Shown one piece after another: positions 1 to 7,332 of a stretch of DNA of 57,267 nt. The translations under genes and the position numbers were made by a program. Numbering within the stretch: the first letter of the stretch is position 1; each line of letters opens with the position of its first letter. Under the pieces are notes generated by a model. It saw only the letters and a program-made list of their open reading frames with translations, did no database searches and was not told the origin of the DNA. Origin of the DNA: an uncultured Oscillibacter sp. (GTDB taxonomy: Bacteria; Bacillota; Clostridia; Oscillospirales; Oscillospiraceae); assembly GCF_910584465.1 (NCBI RefSeq), contig NZ_CAJUBK010000009.1, positions 1 to 57,267 of the forward strand, read 5' to 3'.

Positions 1-157
1 TGGCCAGGACCTTGCGCGGCATGACCTCCCGGCGGGCCTGGATATACCAGGACTGTGTGTAAATGGACATGACCCCGCCCTTGCTGTTGACGGTGTACCC
101 GCCGCCCTTATAGGCTCTCTTAATGGCCCGGACCACCCCGGCCTCATTGATCAACAT
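1..157 (-). CDS. Partial hypothetical protein of the integrated element
   Basis: The N-terminal 52 residues of an unrecognised protein are visible; the gene runs off the left edge. The ATG at 157-155 is preceded by a GAGAGGGGATG ribosome site. The visible part is basic (Lys/Arg-rich) with GGGYTVNSKGG and a Trp-Tyr pair, compatible with a small phage protein, but no domain can be named. It is the most downstream visible member of the minus-strand accessory operon. Confidence 0.6.
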   Translation of the reverse strand, partial: MLINEAGVVRAIKRAYKGGGYTVNSKGGVMSIYTQSWYIQARREVMPRKVLA

Positions 158-192
158 TTTTTCATCCCCTCTCTAAATGATGTAAGGTATTT

Positions 193-438
193 TCACCGGC
201 ACGTCCCCGGCTCCGCTGCCCACACCTGGGCGTCCATAATCTCTGTCCAGTCACACCGCCACACCTCCGCCGCGTTTTGAATAGCGGTCAGGTTGGACAA
301 ATGGGGGACCACCACGGTGCCGTGGACCGGGTGGACCACTCTGGCCCTGCCTGGGGCGCTCCAGCGGCTTTCTCTAGCCCTCTGCGCGGCGGCGGCCAGT
401 GTGCGGGCGCGTTCCGCCGGATCTACTCCCCGGCCCAT
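193..438 (-). CDS. Small phage-type protein, 81 aa, unknown function
   Basis: The start overlaps the end of the transglycosylase gene by 16 nt, which fits translational coupling. I chose the ATG at 438; an in-frame GTG at 453 is possible. The protein has an Arg/Ala-rich N-terminal helix, then a compact segment with GTVVVPHLSNLTAIQNAAEVW, an arrangement typical of small accessory proteins in clostridial prophages. No enzymatic motif is visible, so no function is assigned. Confidence 0.55.
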   Translation of the reverse strand: MGRGVDPAERARTLAAAAQRARESRWSAPGRARVVHPVHGTVVVPHLSNLTAIQNAAEVWRCDWTEIMDAQVWAAEPGTCR

Positions 439-1172
439 GCGTTCACCGTACACTCCCAGCGTTCCAGGGCCTCCAGCACGGCGTCCGTGTAGCTGTTGGA
501 GGTGATCCCGGCCTCCCAGGCCGCCCTCGCTCCGGCTTGTCCTCTGTTGTATGCCATGGCCACCATGGCCACGTCCCCGTATTCCGCCAGGTATTTCCCC
601 AGCTTATAGCACCCGCCGGCTATGTTGCCCTCCGGGGTGATGGGGTCCAGGCCGGTGGCGGCCTCCAGTTCCGCGTGATATGACCCGTCCGGGCCGGGGT
701 TCAGCTGAAAGATCCCCACCTCCCCAGCGGGTCCAATGGCGTCCATGTTGAACTGGCCACGGGTTTCCCAGTCCGCCACGGCCAGCGCCAGGGGATAGGG
801 GCACCCATACAGGTGGCAGTAGGTCCGCATATAGTCCTGATACTCCCAGGACAGGGGCACCGCCACCGAAAAATAGCCCTGGGCCTCCAGCGCCTCCCCG
901 ATCCGCTGTTTCTCCGCCGGGTCCGCCGCCGCCCGGTACAGGGCCGCGAACTCCCAGGCGTCGCCCACCAGCAGGGTGGCAGTCGGTTCCTGTTCCACGG
1001 TGAAAATCACGGCGACCCGCTCCGCTTTCGCCGCCTCTCTTGCCTCTCTGCTGGCGTCCATGGCCATGGCGGCCAGGATCAGCGCCACAATGGCCAGCCC
1101 CAGCGCGATCACCGGGACCGCCCGCCGGACCGCCTCCAGCTGGTCCACGGTTTCAGCGCGTTTTCTTCTCAT
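423..1172 (-). CDS. Membrane-anchored lytic transglycosylase (SLT-like)
   Basis: The 249-aa protein probably cleaves peptidoglycan. It has an N-terminal transmembrane anchor (residues about 19-37) and a C-terminal lysozyme-like domain: the candidate catalytic Glu is in WETRGQFN (about residue 136), followed by GEVGIFQLNPG, the counterpart of the family's GxxGLMQ(I/L) motif, and a late MAYNRG motif. The start at 1172 is chosen over 1208 because AAGGAGG lies just upstream and the ATG overlaps the previous stop codon (ATGA). In phages such proteins act in lysis or entry; in conjugative elements a VirB1-like role is the alternative. The context does not decide between them. Confidence 0.75.
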   Translation of the reverse strand: MRRKRAETVDQLEAVRRAVPVIALGLAIVALILAAMAMDASREAREAAKAERVAVIFTVEQEPTATLLVGDAWEFAALYRAAADPAEKQRIGEALEAQGYFSVAVPLSWEYQDYMRTYCHLYGCPYPLALAVADWETRGQFNMDAIGPAGEVGIFQLNPGPDGSYHAELEAATGLDPITPEGNIAGGCYKLGKYLAEYGDVAMVAMAYNRGQAGARAAWEAGITSNSYTDAVLEALERWECTVNAWAGE

Positions 1173-1351
1173 TTTGGCTTGTCCTCCTTTTTCCTGCGGG
1201 TGGGCCACCCGGTCACGTCATACAGGATCCCAAACCGGCGGCGGCCACACTCCGCACAGGTGATTTTCTCACACCGCCCGGCGGCGGGTTTCACGGTCTT
1301 GCCCCTGTCCTCCAGGGCCACGGCGCAGGGCTTACATAGCAGCTTTTTCAC
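1169..1351 (-). CDS. Small Cys-rich (zinc-ribbon-like) protein, 60 aa
   Basis: A GTG at 1351 overlaps the upstream stop codon as GTGA, and AAAGGAG precedes it, so I chose this start rather than the long in-frame extension. The protein carries two Cys pairs, CKPC (residues 6-9) and CAEC (33-36), plus Cys 28, with a basic tail; it probably binds zinc. It is an unnamed protein of the kind common in clostridial prophages. Its position between the HD protein and the transglycosylase, with 4-nt overlaps on both sides, shows co-translation. Confidence 0.6.
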   Translation of the reverse strand: MKKLLCKPCAVALEDRGKTVKPAAGRCEKITCAECGRRRFGILYDVTGWPTRRKKEDKPK

Positions 1352-1968
1352 TCCGCCGCGCTCCTTTCGTCGATCCAGGCGGCACACATATCCGCCTCCT
1401 GCAGACGCCACACCCACGGCGTCAGGTCCATGGCCTCCGTCATGGAGCGGGACCCGCCTTTCACCGCGTCGTCATAGGCCCCCATGTGCCACCGGATGGC
1501 CAGGGCCTCCTCCTCGGTCAGCGCCATGTGGCTGGTGATCAGAAACAGGCTTTTCTCCCCGCGGCCCAGCGGGAACGGGTCCCGGAACTCATACGGGGCC
1601 ATGGTGTCCAGCTTGCCCTCCATGGCGGCCTTGAACGGGTCCGTCTGGTGGTACACACCCACCTTGCACACGTCATGCAGCAGGCCCAGGATTGCCACGG
1701 TTTCCCGCACCTCCTCCGCTAGAAGCGTCCCGTCCGTCCCGCCGAATACGTCCAGCGCTGTGATCTCCAGCAGGCGCTTGTATACGTTCAAGCTATGGAC
1801 CGCCAGCCCGCCCGGCTGCGCCAGGTGGTGCTTGCTGGAGGCCGGGGCCGTGAAAAAGTCCGTTTTGCAGTCCAGCCAATAAATCATGGCTGCCGCGCCG
1901 TCCCTCCTGATCGTGCTGCTATACACTGCCAGAAAATCCGCCTTGGGATCCCTTGCAATATGTTCCAT
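1348..1968 (-). CDS. HD-domain phosphohydrolase, phage-type
   Basis: The 206-aa protein has the HD metal-dependent phosphohydrolase signature: His in GLAVHSLNVYKR (about residue 58), the His-Asp pair in LGLLHDVCKVG (98-99) and a later His in IRWHMGAYD. Known HD proteins cleave nucleotides, cyclic nucleotides or (p)ppGpp; the substrate here cannot be read. The start at 1968 has AGGAGG 6 nt upstream. It follows the DNA methyltransferase by 12 nt. In phages such proteins may act on nucleotide pools or host alarmones (inference). Confidence 0.75.
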   Translation of the reverse strand: MEHIARDPKADFLAVYSSTIRRDGAAAMIYWLDCKTDFFTAPASSKHHLAQPGGLAVHSLNVYKRLLEITALDVFGGTDGTLLAEEVRETVAILGLLHDVCKVGVYHQTDPFKAAMEGKLDTMAPYEFRDPFPLGRGEKSLFLITSHMALTEEEALAIRWHMGAYDDAVKGGSRSMTEAMDLTPWVWRLQEADMCAAWIDERSAAE

Positions 1969-1980
1969 GTTGCCCTCCTA

Positions 1981-2928
1981 TTATCGAATTTTGCTGAATA
2001 TCTCAGCGATCACGGCGGCAGTCCAGCCGTTTCCGATTGCCTTGACCCGCTCTGCCCTGGTGGCCGCTCCCCGTGCTGTGTAGCCGTCCGGCAGGGTCTG
2101 GAGGCGTTCCAGTTCTGTCATGGTGTATTTTCTGATCACGCCGTCGTGGTACACGCACCCCTCGCAGTCACAGGCCAGGGTGTTGCTTTTCCCTTTGACC
2201 ACGCGGCCCCGGCGGGTCTTTGACGTTGGAAATGCCAGGTTGATCCCGTCGCCCTCCTCCGCCACGATGTAGCCCGCCCGCGTGGCCTGTTTCACCCGGA
2301 CCTCACCGCCCACCACGCTGACAAGGCCGGCGGCGGCCTTTGGTATGTCCGGGTCGAACAGCAAGCCGTCCCGCCCCCAAAATTCGGACGTGTCCACGTC
2401 CCGGTCGATCACGTCCAGCAGGCGGATTTCTCGGTCCTCCGGTTGCTCCACGCCTGGGATATTGGTCCAGTATGTACGGGGGCGGTTTTGTGCGCTCACC
2501 AGCTTGCTGTTTATATGGATAGGCTGGACCCCCAGCGTTTCGGTGATCACGGCCTCCCATTCCTTTTTCATGGCCACGTTTTCCAGCAGGAACAGGGCCG
2601 CCCGATTTTTGCCCCACAGTTCCGCCAGCACTCTGGCGAACTCAAAAAACAGGGCGCTGCGCGGGTCGTCGAAATTCAGGTGCTGCCCCGCCCTGGAAAA
2701 CCCCTGGCACGGACTTCCACCGATCAGCAGGTCAATGGGCGGCAGGTCCTGCGCCCTCACTTTCCGAACGTCCCCCAGGTAGGTGATCACGCCCGGCCAG
2801 TTTGATATGGAGATATCCATGGGCGCGGCCTCCACCTCACTGGCCAGATACTTGTCCACTTTTACCCCGGCCATTTCCAGGGCCATGCGGCCCGTGCTGA
2901 TCCCGTCGAACAGGCTTAAAACATTCAT
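1981..2928 (-). CDS. C5-cytosine DNA methyltransferase
   Basis: The 315-aa protein transfers a methyl group from SAM to cytosine C5 in DNA. Visible motifs in order: motif I LSLFDGIS (residues 4-11), motif IV with catalytic Cys GGSPCQGFS (about 74), motif VI ENV (116-118), motif VIII QNRPRTYW (147-154), motif IX RLQTLPDGYT and motif X GNGWT near the C-terminus. The start at 2928 is preceded by AAGGAGG and overlaps the upstream stop (ATGA); the longer frame to 3021 reads through the neighbouring gene. No restriction endonuclease is adjacent, so this looks like an orphan phage methylase protecting element DNA. Confidence 0.92.
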   Translation of the reverse strand: MNVLSLFDGISTGRMALEMAGVKVDKYLASEVEAAPMDISISNWPGVITYLGDVRKVRAQDLPPIDLLIGGSPCQGFSRAGQHLNFDDPRSALFFEFARVLAELWGKNRAALFLLENVAMKKEWEAVITETLGVQPIHINSKLVSAQNRPRTYWTNIPGVEQPEDREIRLLDVIDRDVDTSEFWGRDGLLFDPDIPKAAAGLVSVVGGEVRVKQATRAGYIVAEEGDGINLAFPTSKTRRGRVVKGKSNTLACDCEGCVYHDGVIRKYTMTELERLQTLPDGYTARGAATRAERVKAIGNGWTAAVIAEIFSKIR

Positions 2929-3236
2929 ACCCCTGCCTCCTTCCATGTGGCCAGAGCCAGGCCGCCGGCGTCCGTTTCCCTCTCTATGCGGCGCCGTGCC
3001 GGTAGGTCCGCCCATGGGCATGTCCGCCGGTGGGGGATAAAGGCCACGGGGAGGACCTGGCGCTCCTCCTCCGGTCTGGCCTGCCGCCCGGTGATGGTTG
3101 CGCCCATATCGTCCAGGAACGTGTCCGGGCCGCCGTCCTCGATCACAAAAACGGGATCCGGGTCAACGGGGACCGGCTTGCCCTCCAGTCTGGTGATCCA
3201 GTCGATCACCTGGCCACAGAATTTACACCGCGCCAC
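2925..3236 (-). CDS. Small Cys-containing accessory protein, 103 aa
   Basis: The GTG start at 3236 has AGGAGG about 8 nt upstream and overlaps the preceding gene by 14 nt. The N-terminus carries CKFCG, half of a zinc-ribbon, and a later segment FIPHRRTCPW could complete a metal site. It ends four bases inside the methyltransferase gene (ATGA), so the two are translationally coupled. No function is recognised. Confidence 0.6.
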   Translation of the reverse strand: MARCKFCGQVIDWITRLEGKPVPVDPDPVFVIEDGGPDTFLDDMGATITGRQARPEEERQVLPVAFIPHRRTCPWADLPARRRIERETDAGGLALATWKEAGV

Positions 3237-3573
3237 AGGCCGCCCTCCTCTCCACTTGGATCTGGCGACACTCCGCCGCCGTGGTGAACTCCTCCACCAT
3301 TCCCCGCTTCAGCAGGTCCTTGGTGTCCAGGTCATGGACCACGAGGGAAACCTGCGGCCCGCAAAACTCCTTTTTTTCGATGGACAGCAGGGCCTTTCCC
3401 GCACAGGTGGAGAAAAAAGCCACGCACAGCAGGCCGTCCGCGTCCGTCCATTTCAGCCACCAGTCCGGTGTCCTGTATGCCTTGGTGAACTCCACCCGGC
3501 GCATGGGCGGCAGGTCCTCAAATTTGCCCACCAGCTTGTATAGGCTGGTTTTGTTGGCCTTCAGTCTGAACAT
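3223..3573 (-). CDS. Unknown accessory protein, 116 aa
   Basis: The ATG follows the previous gene's stop directly (TAAATG) and GGGAGG lies upstream. It is a mixed alpha/beta sequence with Trp pairs (WWLKW) and four scattered Cys residues, lacking any motif I know. It is most likely a phage early-region protein of unknown role. The tight spacing on both sides makes it part of the same transcript as the methyltransferase. Confidence 0.6.
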   Translation of the reverse strand: MFRLKANKTSLYKLVGKFEDLPPMRRVEFTKAYRTPDWWLKWTDADGLLCVAFFSTCAGKALLSIEKKEFCGPQVSLVVHDLDTKDLLKRGMVEEFTTAAECRQIQVERRAACGAV

Positions 3574-4251
3574 TTACCCCAGCACCTCCCGAAACCAGGC
3601 CGCGATCCGCTTTTCGTACTTTTTACGGGTCCGCTTTTTCTTTGTGTGGAGGTAGCGACGGGCCAGTTCCGGCTTGAATATCCGCGCCGTATGTATGGCC
3701 AAGGCCAACTCGATGGAGTAGATAACCCGCTCCAGGTCCTCCGCCGCCACCTCCACAGTTATGGACATATCGCCCCATATCTCCGCCAACCTCTCCGCCG
3801 CCTTGTCCGCCTCCTCCGCAGTTGCACCACCCGCCGAATAGTCCGGCGCGATCTCCGGCAGGGGGTTGCCGATCTCCACGGGTTGGCCGTCAAGATAGGC
3901 CACCTTGGGGCCGCTGTTGCTGTCAGGTCCACTTGGCCACCCCTCCCCGCGCTCATATCCCAGCATGATATTGTGGCCCATGTCGCCCAGGCTGTGCGCC
4001 AGGACCTCCAATTCCAACAGGTCCCGGTATTTCAGCCCCATGTCGTCCAGGCGGGCGTGGAACTTCTTTGCCCGCTCGGTCATTTCCCGGATGGCGGCCT
4101 GCTCCTTGGCCACGTCCTCCGCGTCATAGGCCGCCTGCAGGTCCTCCAGTTTGATCTCCCCGGCGGCGATCTTCTGGCAGAACTCCATGGCACCGGCCAG
4201 GTCAAAGTCCTGGCGGGACAGGGCACTTACCTGCTGGGGGTTGTTGCTCAT
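3574..4251 (-). CDS. Unknown accessory protein, 225 aa
   Basis: The protein begins MSNNPQQVSALSRQDF when the ATG at 4251 is used; a GTG at 4266 adds five residues, and neither has a convincing ribosome site, so the start is uncertain. The N-terminal half is an acidic helical region with coiled-coil character; the C-terminus is strongly basic (RYLHTKKKRTRKKYEKR), suggesting nucleic-acid contact. No catalytic motif is seen. It sits between a 38-aa ORF and the 116-aa protein. Confidence 0.6.
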   Translation of the reverse strand: MSNNPQQVSALSRQDFDLAGAMEFCQKIAAGEIKLEDLQAAYDAEDVAKEQAAIREMTERAKKFHARLDDMGLKYRDLLELEVLAHSLGDMGHNIMLGYERGEGWPSGPDSNSGPKVAYLDGQPVEIGNPLPEIAPDYSAGGATAEEADKAAERLAEIWGDMSITVEVAAEDLERVIYSIELALAIHTARIFKPELARRYLHTKKKRTRKKYEKRIAAWFREVLG

Positions 4252-4275
4252 GGGGTAGATTGCCACGAAATACCG

Positions 4276-4392
4276 CTATTCTCTGCCCCTGGTCTGCAGT
4301 TCGTCCTTTCGAATCCAGAACTCCATACCATTCTGGCGGCCCCGCAGGGCACCATGCCTGTCCTGGAACTGGATTTCCTTCCTTTTCGCCAT
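4276..4392 (-). CDS. Predicted 38-aa basic protein
   Basis: This short frame has an AGGAGG 5 nt before its ATG, fills the only gap in the accessory operon, and ends 24 nt before the next gene. The product is small and charged: MAKRKEIQFQDRHGALRG followed by a Gln-Asn-rich stretch, FWIRKDEL and a TAG stop. The strong ribosome site and position support a real gene; there is no evidence of function. Confidence 0.5.
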   Translation of the reverse strand: MAKRKEIQFQDRHGALRGRQNGMEFWIRKDELQTRGRE

Positions 4393-4401
4393 GGCGTCCT
4401 C

Positions 4402-4686
4402 CTATCTTCCGGCGGCCTCCGCCGCCTGGCCGCTGTCGGTGGGCTGTCCGGCCCGCTTGCCCCGTTTCTCCAGCGATTGCTGCACCCGCAGCTGGGCCAC
4501 ATCCGCGCTGTACCGCAGGCGCTGGTCCGGCAGGCGGGTCCCGTCCTGGCCCCTGGTCAGTTCCTTATAGACCACATGAACAGACACGCCCGTGGTTTCG
4601 GAAATTTCTTTCGGCGTCCGCCCGTCCTCCCACAGCTTTTCAATTTTCTGGCGGTCTTCCAGGGTCCTGAAAGCATAGTCAGCCAT
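4402..4686 (-). CDS. Helix-turn-helix protein, phage-type
   Basis: The 94-aa protein has an N-terminal IS30/HTH_38-like helix-turn-helix: DRQKIEKLWEDGRTPKEISETTGVS, read as helix, turn, then recognition helix VHVVYKELTRG (about residues 35-45). The Gln/Arg-rich C-terminus has no known fold. A GGGGTG ribosome site precedes the ATG. It probably binds DNA, as a regulator or packaging-type factor of the element; transposase activity is unlikely because the DDE domain is absent. Confidence 0.65.
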   Translation of the reverse strand: MADYAFRTLEDRQKIEKLWEDGRTPKEISETTGVSVHVVYKELTRGQDGTRLPDQRLRYSADVAQLRVQQSLEKRGKRAGQPTDSGQAAEAAGR

Positions 4687-4690
4687 ATTT

Positions 4691-5245
4691 TCACCCCTTC
4701 CCCTTTGCCAGTTCTTTCAGTTCCTCAACCTCTTTATAAAGTTCCTGGCGGCGCTTGTCCGTAATCATGCCCAGTTGTTGGGCCATATCCAGCGCCCCAA
4801 TATAGGACCAATACCACGCCAGCCTGCCGTCCCGCGTCTTGCTTTCGCTTTCGGACCGGATTTCCCGTTCCGCCTCCTCCCGCATGGCGGTGATCAGCTT
4901 TTCCACGTCCTTGTCCATGTCTTTCCAGTTCGTCCCGCAGTTGGGGCAATAATCAAACGGCGGCGTGTACTTGCTGCACACGGGGCAGGTTTCCCCATGC
5001 TCGATTTGATACAGGATCGCAACGTCGCCTTTCTGGTCCTCCTCCAGATACAGGCCGCCACCGTCCACGGTCGCCTCGCTGCAATTCAGCAGAATGGCAT
5101 AGTGGCCGCAATACCGCTGGCTGTCCTCATACCGCAGCAGGTCCTCGATTTCATTCAGTGTCAGCTTGCCGCGTTTCTTTTCAATCTTTATGGCCGGGCG
5201 GTCCATGTAGTCGTAGATCCACGACATTTCAATACCGCGTTTCAT
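4691..5245 (-). CDS. Zinc-ribbon-containing accessory protein, 184 aa
   Basis: The ATG at 5245 follows AAAGGGG at good spacing; the longer frame to 5341 lacks such a site. The middle carries CPVC...CPNC (paired Cys about 16 residues apart), a classic zinc-ribbon, preceded by a YCGHYAILLNCSEATVDGG segment. The C-terminus is a charged helix (coiled-coil-like). The family is unknown to me; nucleic-acid or protein binding is the usual role of such ribbons. Confidence 0.6.
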   Translation of the reverse strand: MKRGIEMSWIYDYMDRPAIKIEKKRGKLTLNEIEDLLRYEDSQRYCGHYAILLNCSEATVDGGGLYLEEDQKGDVAILYQIEHGETCPVCSKYTPPFDYCPNCGTNWKDMDKDVEKLITAMREEAEREIRSESESKTRDGRLAWYWSYIGALDMAQQLGMITDKRRQELYKEVEELKELAKGKG

Positions 5246-5291
5246 GTGTTCCCCTTTCGTACCCTTGTAACCTCCGGGGCGGGCTTTTGGT

Positions 5292-5930
5292 TTATCGGTA
5301 CTGTGCGCCCAGCAGGCCGCAGATGGAAGTGGGGAGGTCAAACGGGATCGCGTGTCCCTTATACACCTTGTCCAGCATGGCGTTGATTCCCGCGATCATC
5401 CAGTCGTCCACGTCCTCCTCCATGTTCGTCAGGATATTCACCGCCTCGATACAGTCCGTAATGCAGCCCATCATAACGCGGGCGTTGTTTTCGGCGGTCA
5501 GCACCATGCACTTAATTTCCCCGCCCTCCGTCGCGGCGCCCTGCATTTCTTTCACGGCGGCGTCCTCGCGCTTTTTATTGTCCAATTCATGGACATATTC
5601 CTTGGTGTAATAGTAGGTAAACCGCTGGATCCGCTTTGCTGTTTCGCGCCGCTCCTCTTTGGTGGCGCTCCCGTCGTCCTCGGTTTCCTCCGCGCTGTCG
5701 CTGGTGGTGGCCTCCACCGGGGCCTTGATCCAGATGTTCACGTTCTTGCCGTCCGGCAGGTTGACCTCCAGGCGGTTGCCCAGGTCACTGATCCAGGCGT
5801 TCATACCGGCGGCGGTGCTGTAATAAATGGGGTAGCCCGCCCGTTCGCTGCGCTCGGTGCTATACTCATAATCGGTGTGGAAAATCTTTCCTGCCTCTGT
5901 CCAGGCGTCTTTAATGCTTGTAACTGTCAT
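5292..5930 (-). CDS. First gene of the accessory operon, unknown, 212 aa
   Basis: The ATG at 5930 is chosen because GAGGAGG lies 8 nt upstream. The N-terminal part (MTVTSIKDAWTEAGKIF, then a stretch rich in aromatic residues) precedes an acidic, Ser/Glu-rich linker (TSDSAEETEDDG) and a helical C-terminal half. No motif is recognised. It is the promoter-proximal gene of the minus-strand block and lies 46 nt upstream of the next gene. Confidence 0.6.
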   Translation of the reverse strand: MTVTSIKDAWTEAGKIFHTDYEYSTERSERAGYPIYYSTAAGMNAWISDLGNRLEVNLPDGKNVNIWIKAPVEATTSDSAEETEDDGSATKEERRETAKRIQRFTYYYTKEYVHELDNKKREDAAVKEMQGAATEGGEIKCMVLTAENNARVMMGCITDCIEAVNILTNMEEDVDDWMIAGINAMLDKVYKGHAIPFDLPTSICGLLGAQYR

Positions 5931-5975
5931 TTTCAGGCCCTCCTCGCACATTTTGGCGGTCGTATGTATAAAAAA

Positions 5976-6015
5976 ATTAGGTTACACTCGGTCGCTTGAC
6001 CTTGTGTAACCTAAT
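5976..6015 (-). terminator. Perfect 12-bp stem-loop with T-run at the element border
   Basis: Arms 5976-5987 and 6004-6015 are exact reverse complements (ATTAGGTTACAC) with a 16-nt loop. Read on the minus strand the stem is followed by seven Ts, the form of an intrinsic terminator, yet the only minus-strand gene is downstream of it. It may be a leader attenuator, an operator for the accessory operon (a TATACA -10-like box lies at its exit), or an end of the integrated element. Confidence 0.6.
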
Positions 6016-6054
6016 ATTAACGCCTGCCGACCAGAAAAATATGAAAAAAAACCC

Positions 6055-6083
6055 TTGCTTTTTGGAGCTTCCCCTGTTAGAAT
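6055..6083 (+). promoter_or_regulatory. Sigma-A promoter of rpsT
   Basis: TTGCTT at 6055-6060 and TAGAAT at 6078-6083 are separated by exactly 17 bp, upstream of rpsT and in an AT-rich stretch. This gives a leader of about 55 nt before the rpsT start. Confidence 0.75.
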
Positions 6084-6147
6084 ATAGATTTGTACGGTAG
6101 GGTCTCCCCTGCCCACATAAGATCAACGGCCAAAGGAGGTGTTTGGT

Positions 6148-6411
6148 TTGCCGAATATCAAGTCTGCCAAGAAGCGCGTCCTCATCGGGAAGGCGAGGAA
6201 CGCCCGCAACAAGGCCACGAAGTCCGATCTCAAGACCGCGATCAAAAAGTTCGAGGCCGCGGCGGCGGAGGGCAATCGCACCGATGCCGATGGCGCTTAC
6301 AAGGTCGCGGTGAAAAAAGTCGATCAGGCTGTGGCGAAGGGCGTTCTGCACAAGAACGCGGCCGCTCACAAGAAGAGCGCCATGACCCTGAAGCTCAATC
6401 GGATCGGTTGA
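6148..6411 (+). CDS. rpsT: 30S ribosomal protein S20
   Basis: The 87-aa protein binds 16S rRNA early in small-subunit assembly. The sequence starts LPNIKSAKKRVLIGKARN, the family's invariant N-terminus, so the start is the TTG at 6148 with AAGGAGG 8 nt upstream; the in-frame GTG at 6139 lies inside the ribosome site. The rest is the expected basic helical bundle ending KLNRIG. E. coli rpsT also uses a weak UUG start as part of feedback control, so the TTG here may be functional. The gene is followed by an intrinsic terminator. Confidence 0.97.
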   Translation: MPNIKSAKKRVLIGKARNARNKATKSDLKTAIKKFEAAAAEGNRTDADGAYKVAVKKVDQAVAKGVLHKNAAAHKKSAMTLKLNRIG

Positions 6412-6477
6412 TCCAACATATCCCCGTCTACGGGGTATTGACGCCTTCCGTGTGAACGCCCGGAGGCCGTCAGGCCG

Positions 6478-6510
6478 AAAGGGCATCCGTCCGGATGTCC
6501 TTTTCGTTTT
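6478..6510 (+). terminator. Intrinsic terminator after rpsT
   Basis: An 11-bp stem (AAAGGGCATCC, arms 6478-6488 and 6493-6503, one G-T pair) with a GTCC loop is followed by TTTTCGTTTT. It separates rpsT from tatD, although read-through is possible. Confidence 0.8.
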
Positions 6511-6537
6511 GCCCGGAACGACGAAAGGAGGCCCCCT

Positions 6538-7332
6538 ATGCCTATCTTCGACACCCACGCCCACTACGACTCCGGCAGTTTCCGTGACGACCGGGAGGAG
6601 GTCTTGTCCGCCCTCCCCGCCGCGGGGGTGGGACTGGTGGTGGACCCCGGCTGTGAGCTGGAGAGCTCCAGGGCCGCTGTGGCCCTGGCGGAGGAGCACC
6701 CCCATGTCTACGCCGCCGCCGGCATCCACCCCTCCGACTGCGCCGGGACCGGGGAGGCGGAGCTCGCCGCCCTCCGGGAGCTGTGCGGGCATGAGAAGGT
6801 GGTGGCCGTCGGGGAGATCGGACTGGACTACTACTGGAAGGATGGCCCTCCCAGGGATCTCCAGCAGACCGTCTTCCGGCGGCAGATCGAGCTGGCCATC
6901 GAGCTGGGCCTGCCCGTCATCGTCCACGACCGGGAGGCCCACGGGGACTCCCTCTCCATCGTGACGGACTATCCCGAGGTCCGGGGGGTGTTCCACTGCT
7001 TCTCCGGCAGTCCCGAGATGGCCGAGGCGCTTTTGAAGCGGGGCTGGTACCTGGGCTTCGACGGGCCCATCACCTATAAGAACGCCCAGAAGGCCCCGGA
7101 GGTGGCCGCCGTCACGCCGCTGGAGCGGATCGTGGTGGAGACGGACGCCCCTTACCTCTCGCCCGTCCCCTTCCGGGGGAAGCGGAACGACAGCCGGAAC
7201 CTGCCTCACATCATCGAGAAGCTGGCGGAGTGGAAGGGCGTGAGCCCGGAGGAGCTGACCCGGATCACCTGGGAGAACGGCCTGCGGCTGTTCCCGAAGA
7301 TCAAAGAGACTTATCGCGAGGACAGCGAATGA
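6538..7332 (+). CDS. tatD: TatD-family metal-dependent DNase
   Basis: The 264-aa TIM-barrel hydrolase has all family markers: FDTHAHYDSGSF (metal His pair) at the N-terminus, HPSDC, GEIGLDYYWK (metal Glu), VIVHDREAHGD (His), FHCFSG (His) and the C-terminal ETDAPYLSP (Asp). Known members are 3'-5' exonucleases involved in DNA repair and turnover. AAAGGAGG precedes the ATG. The stop overlaps the next gene's start (ATGA). A TatD-associated radical SAM gene follows two genes downstream, which supports the assignment. Confidence 0.95.
   Translation: MPIFDTHAHYDSGSFRDDREEVLSALPAAGVGLVVDPGCELESSRAAVALAEEHPHVYAAAGIHPSDCAGTGEAELAALRELCGHEKVVAVGEIGLDYYWKDGPPRDLQQTVFRRQIELAIELGLPVIVHDREAHGDSLSIVTDYPEVRGVFHCFSGSPEMAEALLKRGWYLGFDGPITYKNAQKAPEVAAVTPLERIVVETDAPYLSPVPFRGKRNDSRNLPHIIEKLAEWKGVSPEELTRITWENGLRLFPKIKETYREDSE

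Noticed and set aside
1981..2928. A restriction-modification or other defence system
   Set aside because: The C5 methylase has no nuclease or specificity partner nearby. The neighbours are unknown small proteins, so an orphan phage methylase is the simpler reading.
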